From assembly GCF_023078275.1 (NCBI RefSeq), contig NC_062980.1, positions 2,426,001 through 2,490,000 of the forward strand: DNA of 64,000 bases. Reading direction: 5' to 3'. The stretch is from Leguminivora glycinivorella (taxonomy: Eukaryota; Arthropoda; Insecta; Lepidoptera; Tortricidae). Every line of letters starts with the position of its first letter. The first letter of the stretch is position 1. Shown one piece after another: positions 61,036 through 64,000 of the stretch. Below the pieces are notes generated by a model. That model was not told where the DNA came from. It searched no databases and was given only the letters and a program-made list of their open reading frames with translations. The position numbers and the translations under genes are program-made.

Positions 61036-61991
61036 TAGTGGAGTAAAAGTAAGGTACCCTGGACATAATTCAATAACTCGTCCTTTTTGATATTTTATTG
61101 GGTATTATTATTAAGCATCAAATAGTAATTATGTACATAGATAAAAAAAAAGACGATCGTATTCATATCTTATAAAAATCATGAGATAAAGTACATTATC
61201 CCACTTTTCGCTAACAGCAAAATAGTTAACCGAAAACTTTGTTAGATTAACTTTGTGGTGCACTCAGATGCGATCAGTTATTAGCGATATTACACAGAAA
61301 ATAAATCTGATTGTGTACTTTTTTTACCGTTTTCATTTAATGTGAATATCTAGGTAGGTAAAAATGGTGACCATGATATATATATCAATTTGCATTGTAT
61401 TAAGTATATATAGACATTTAACACCGATCTTAAACATATATTTTTAACGCTTAAATAAACATGAATTTCTCAGTAGGTATAAATTGTAACTGAGATTTTT
61501 TTGCTTAAGACCAGGTTTTTGTGTACTATAATCATGATTTTATCAAAATTAATACTGTGAAGGTCGCGCTTAAGAAACTGTAAATGTCAGTAATTTAAAA
61601 GGGTGCAAAGTTGTCGTAGAGCGGCTGTCGCGGGGCGGGGGAGCGCGCGGGGCGCGGGCCTGGGAGAGCGCGCCGCGCACCGGCCGCGTCACCGCGGCGG
61701 ATCGGTTAATAGGTTAGGGACGTAAGGTACCGGCCACACCAGAGCGTCGCGTGTCTCGGGGCGCGGACGGACGTCCGCGCCACGCCACCTGAGTGTAATT
61801 CAAAAATCGTCTCCTCAGTACATTTTGTATAGGAAGGACGTAAGACGCGCCCCAGGCGGCGTGGCGCGCGCGCGCGCGCCGCCTGGGACTTGGTGCCAAT
61901 AGGACCATCTCGGGGTTATACCCGTTCGATTAAAAAAATAATTTGAAAATCGGTCCACGATTCTCGGAGATATCGAGTAACAAAAAAACCG

Positions 61992-62725
61992 ACCAAGAGC
62001 GTGTCGGTCCACGCTCAGTGTAGGGTTCCGTAGTTTATCGTATTTTTCTCAAAACAATTTTCCTAGAAAGTCTTTATAAAGTTCTACTTTTTTGATCTTT
62101 TTTCATATTTTTTTAAACATAAGGTTCAAAATATAGAGGGGGGGGGGGGACGCACTTTTTTTCCTTTAGGAGCGATTATTTCCGAAAATATTAATATGAT
62201 CAAAAACCGGCCAAGAGCGTGTCGGGCCACGCTCAGTGTAGGGTTCCGTAGTTTTCAGTATTTTTCTCAAAAACTACTGAACCTATCAAGTTCAAAACAA
62301 TTTTCCTAGAAAGTCTTTATAAAGTTCTACTTTTGTGATTTTTTTCATATTTTTTAAACATATGGTTCAAAAGTTAGAGGGGTGGGGACGCACTTTTTTT
62401 TTCTTTAGGAGCGATTATTTCCGAAAATATTAATATTATCAAAAAACGATCTTAGTAAACCCTTATTCATTTTTAAATACCTATCCAACAATATATCATA
62501 CGTTGGGGTTGGAATGAAAAAAAAATCAGCCCCCACTTTACATGTAGGGGGTACCCTAATAAAACATTTTTTTCCATTTTTTATTTTTGCACTTTGTTGG
62601 CGTGATTGATACATTGGTACCAAATTTCAGCTTTCTAGTGCTTACGGTTACTGAGATTATCCGCGGACGGACGGACAGACAGACAGACAGGGGAAACTAT
62701 AAGGATTCCTAGTTGACTACGGAAC
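61992..62725 (+). repeat. 'gggttccgtag' repeat pieces in element copy 2
   Basis: They correspond to 46796-47545 with small homopolymer differences. Confidence 0.75.
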
Positions 62726-63240
62726 CCTAAAAAACATTCAGTCGAATTGAGAACCTCCTACTTTTTTTGAAGTCGGTTAAAAAAACAACCTTTATTGCCG
62801 GCCGGCAAACGACTAACCGATTGAAACAGAAATATAAATGAAAAGAGAGGGCGAACGGCGACACCTGTGTGTCGGCGATTTCAAAGGTAAGCGCACGTGC
62901 ACCCGATCTCGCTACCTACGCCCAGGTGCGGGCGCGGCTTTCGACCTTCGCGCCGTGCAATAGAATTTAATGTCGGCTGCTCGTGTGCGGTCTGTTTGTT
63001 TTATAGAGTGGCGGCATTTTCAACATCAAAGGGCAAAATTCTGCAAAATTTTGTGCAAAATTCTGTTATATCAATAACTTCTCACGTCACTAGATTATCG
63101 ACTTTGAATGTCGAGTATATTTATAGTATCATCACTTTATTTCAGTGTACGAATTTCGTATGTGTTAAAAATCATTGTTCTAGCTTCATAAACCAGGGAG
63201 GAAATAATGGAGAGCGTTTATATGTCTTGTTTTGCCTTAA

Positions 63241-63363
63241 CACTTTCGCTACCAAGAACCCGACTGTCGGGCACACCGCTCGTAGAAGCGTAGCCGATTA
63301 CATGGGTTTCCCCGTATGTAGCGAAAATGTCGTAGCGCCGCGTAGAGCCCGGTTTCGAAAGTG
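63241..63363. mobile_element. 123-bp piggyBac-like MITE with TTAA duplication
   Basis: TTAA at 63237-63240 and 63364-63367 flanks CACTTTCGCTACC ... GGTTTCGAAAGTG, inverted repeats of 13 bp with two or three mismatches. The equivalent point of copy 1 (about 48048, gccttaattcaatatc) has a single TTAA, a natural empty site. Confidence 0.88.
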
Positions 63364-63600
63364 TTAATTCAATATCATCACATATTTTTGTTGCTGATAA
63401 AATAATACATCCTATATATCAAGGCCTTGTAGCTCGGCGAAAGAATCGTGATCGCGGAGTGCGCCGGCACTGATTATAATTATTTTGTCCAGTTATTATA
63501 ATAACCTATACAAAAAGTACCGATAGAATAGGTATTCTAATCTATATCTGCATAGAACTATTTAAAACAAACCACAAAAGTTCATAGTTGATCGTTATTG

Positions 63601-63754
63601 GTACAGTCAGCAACTCAGCTGTGAATACAGATAAAGTGCCAAATATATGTATACACATACCTTAATGTACCAAGTACCAACACTTGTACAGGAAATAAAA
63701 TACTCTATACATATTTTTGGCACTTTGTCTTGCCAGCTGTGTTGTTGACTGTAC
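63601..63754. mobile_element. Palindromic MITE in element copy 2
   Basis: The counterpart of 48283-48436, nearly identical. Confidence 0.75.
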
Positions 63755-63850
63755 ACGATCTAAAAAGGAGCCGAACGGTTATTATAATTACGCGGCGACT
63801 TGCGTAGTCGGCGGCCGCGCGATACATAGTGCTGTCTCTGTTCAGGCCCC

Positions 63851-63984
63851 GTAGCCGAATGCCATTTCTCCGACGCGAAACGAAAACGAAACGCAGTCTG
63901 GCTCTGTCGCGCCAATACGCAAGAGCGATAGAGATAGATATCTACTAGCGTTTCGTTTCGTGAGCGTTTGTGCCATTCGGCTAC
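63851..63984. mobile_element. GTAGCCGAATGGCA MITE (copy 5) in element copy 2
   Basis: The counterpart of 48533-48666, nearly identical. Confidence 0.75.
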
Positions 63985-64000
63985 GCACCCTGTTCTCACT

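Larger units (their letters stand above)
61036..64000. mobile_element. Second copy of the 5.67-kb TIR element, cut by the window end
   Basis: It begins with the same terminal TAGTGGAGTAAAAGTAAGG after TAA and follows 45835-48680 almost base for base to the last base of the window. Differences are a few substitutions, homopolymer length changes, a (GC)n change near 61870 and a 127-bp gain (one TTAA plus 63241-63363). The right end is outside. Confidence 0.85.

Overview
The window is a stretch of a moth or butterfly (Lepidoptera) nuclear genome: AT-rich, with small phased exons in long introns, and dense in LINE fragments, SINE-like repeats and palindromic short DNA transposons that I associate with lepidopterans. 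Three host genes can be reconstructed exon by exon from splice sites, phase and protein similarity. All assignments are from memory of the protein families; no search was run.

Layout. (1) 765-7737, plus strand: the last seven coding exons of an APPBP2 homologue (TPR-type adaptor, substrate receptor of a CUL2 ubiquitin ligase); its 5' exons lie before the window. (2) 10521-26992, minus strand: a complete annexin of the insect B9/annexin IX type. Its eight-exon path gives exactly 963 bp (320 codons plus stop), with a 12-bp first coding exon and two interchangeable 182-bp exons for the fourth annexin repeat. (3) 32174-60115, minus strand: the last five coding exons of an SPSB3-like SPRY/SOCS-box gene; its 5' exons lie beyond the right edge or are unrecognised. 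APPBP2 and annexin converge at about 7.7-10.5 kb. Annexin and the SPSB3-like gene are tandem on the minus strand.

Mobile DNA fills most introns: a jockey/CR1-like LINE (about 18.57-20.83 kb), an RNase H-bearing LINE 3' end (35.15-36.12 kb), an RTE-like LINE with a frameshift (58.2-59.8 kb), and more than twenty short inverted-repeat elements, several with target-site duplications. The most distinctive is a 5670-bp terminal-inverted-repeat element (45835-51504) that splits a recognisable older repeat with a TTA duplication. A near-identical second copy starts at 61036 and runs off the window, and carries an additional 123-bp TTAA-flanked element absent from the first.

A theme across all three genes is partial tandem duplication of a coding exon with its flanking splice site, most copies decayed: four copies in APPBP2, five in annexin repeat 3 and two in the SPSB3-like SPRY exon. 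The functional annexin repeat-4 exon pair looks like a preserved outcome of the same process. I found no operon, CRISPR array, rRNA or intact tRNA gene.
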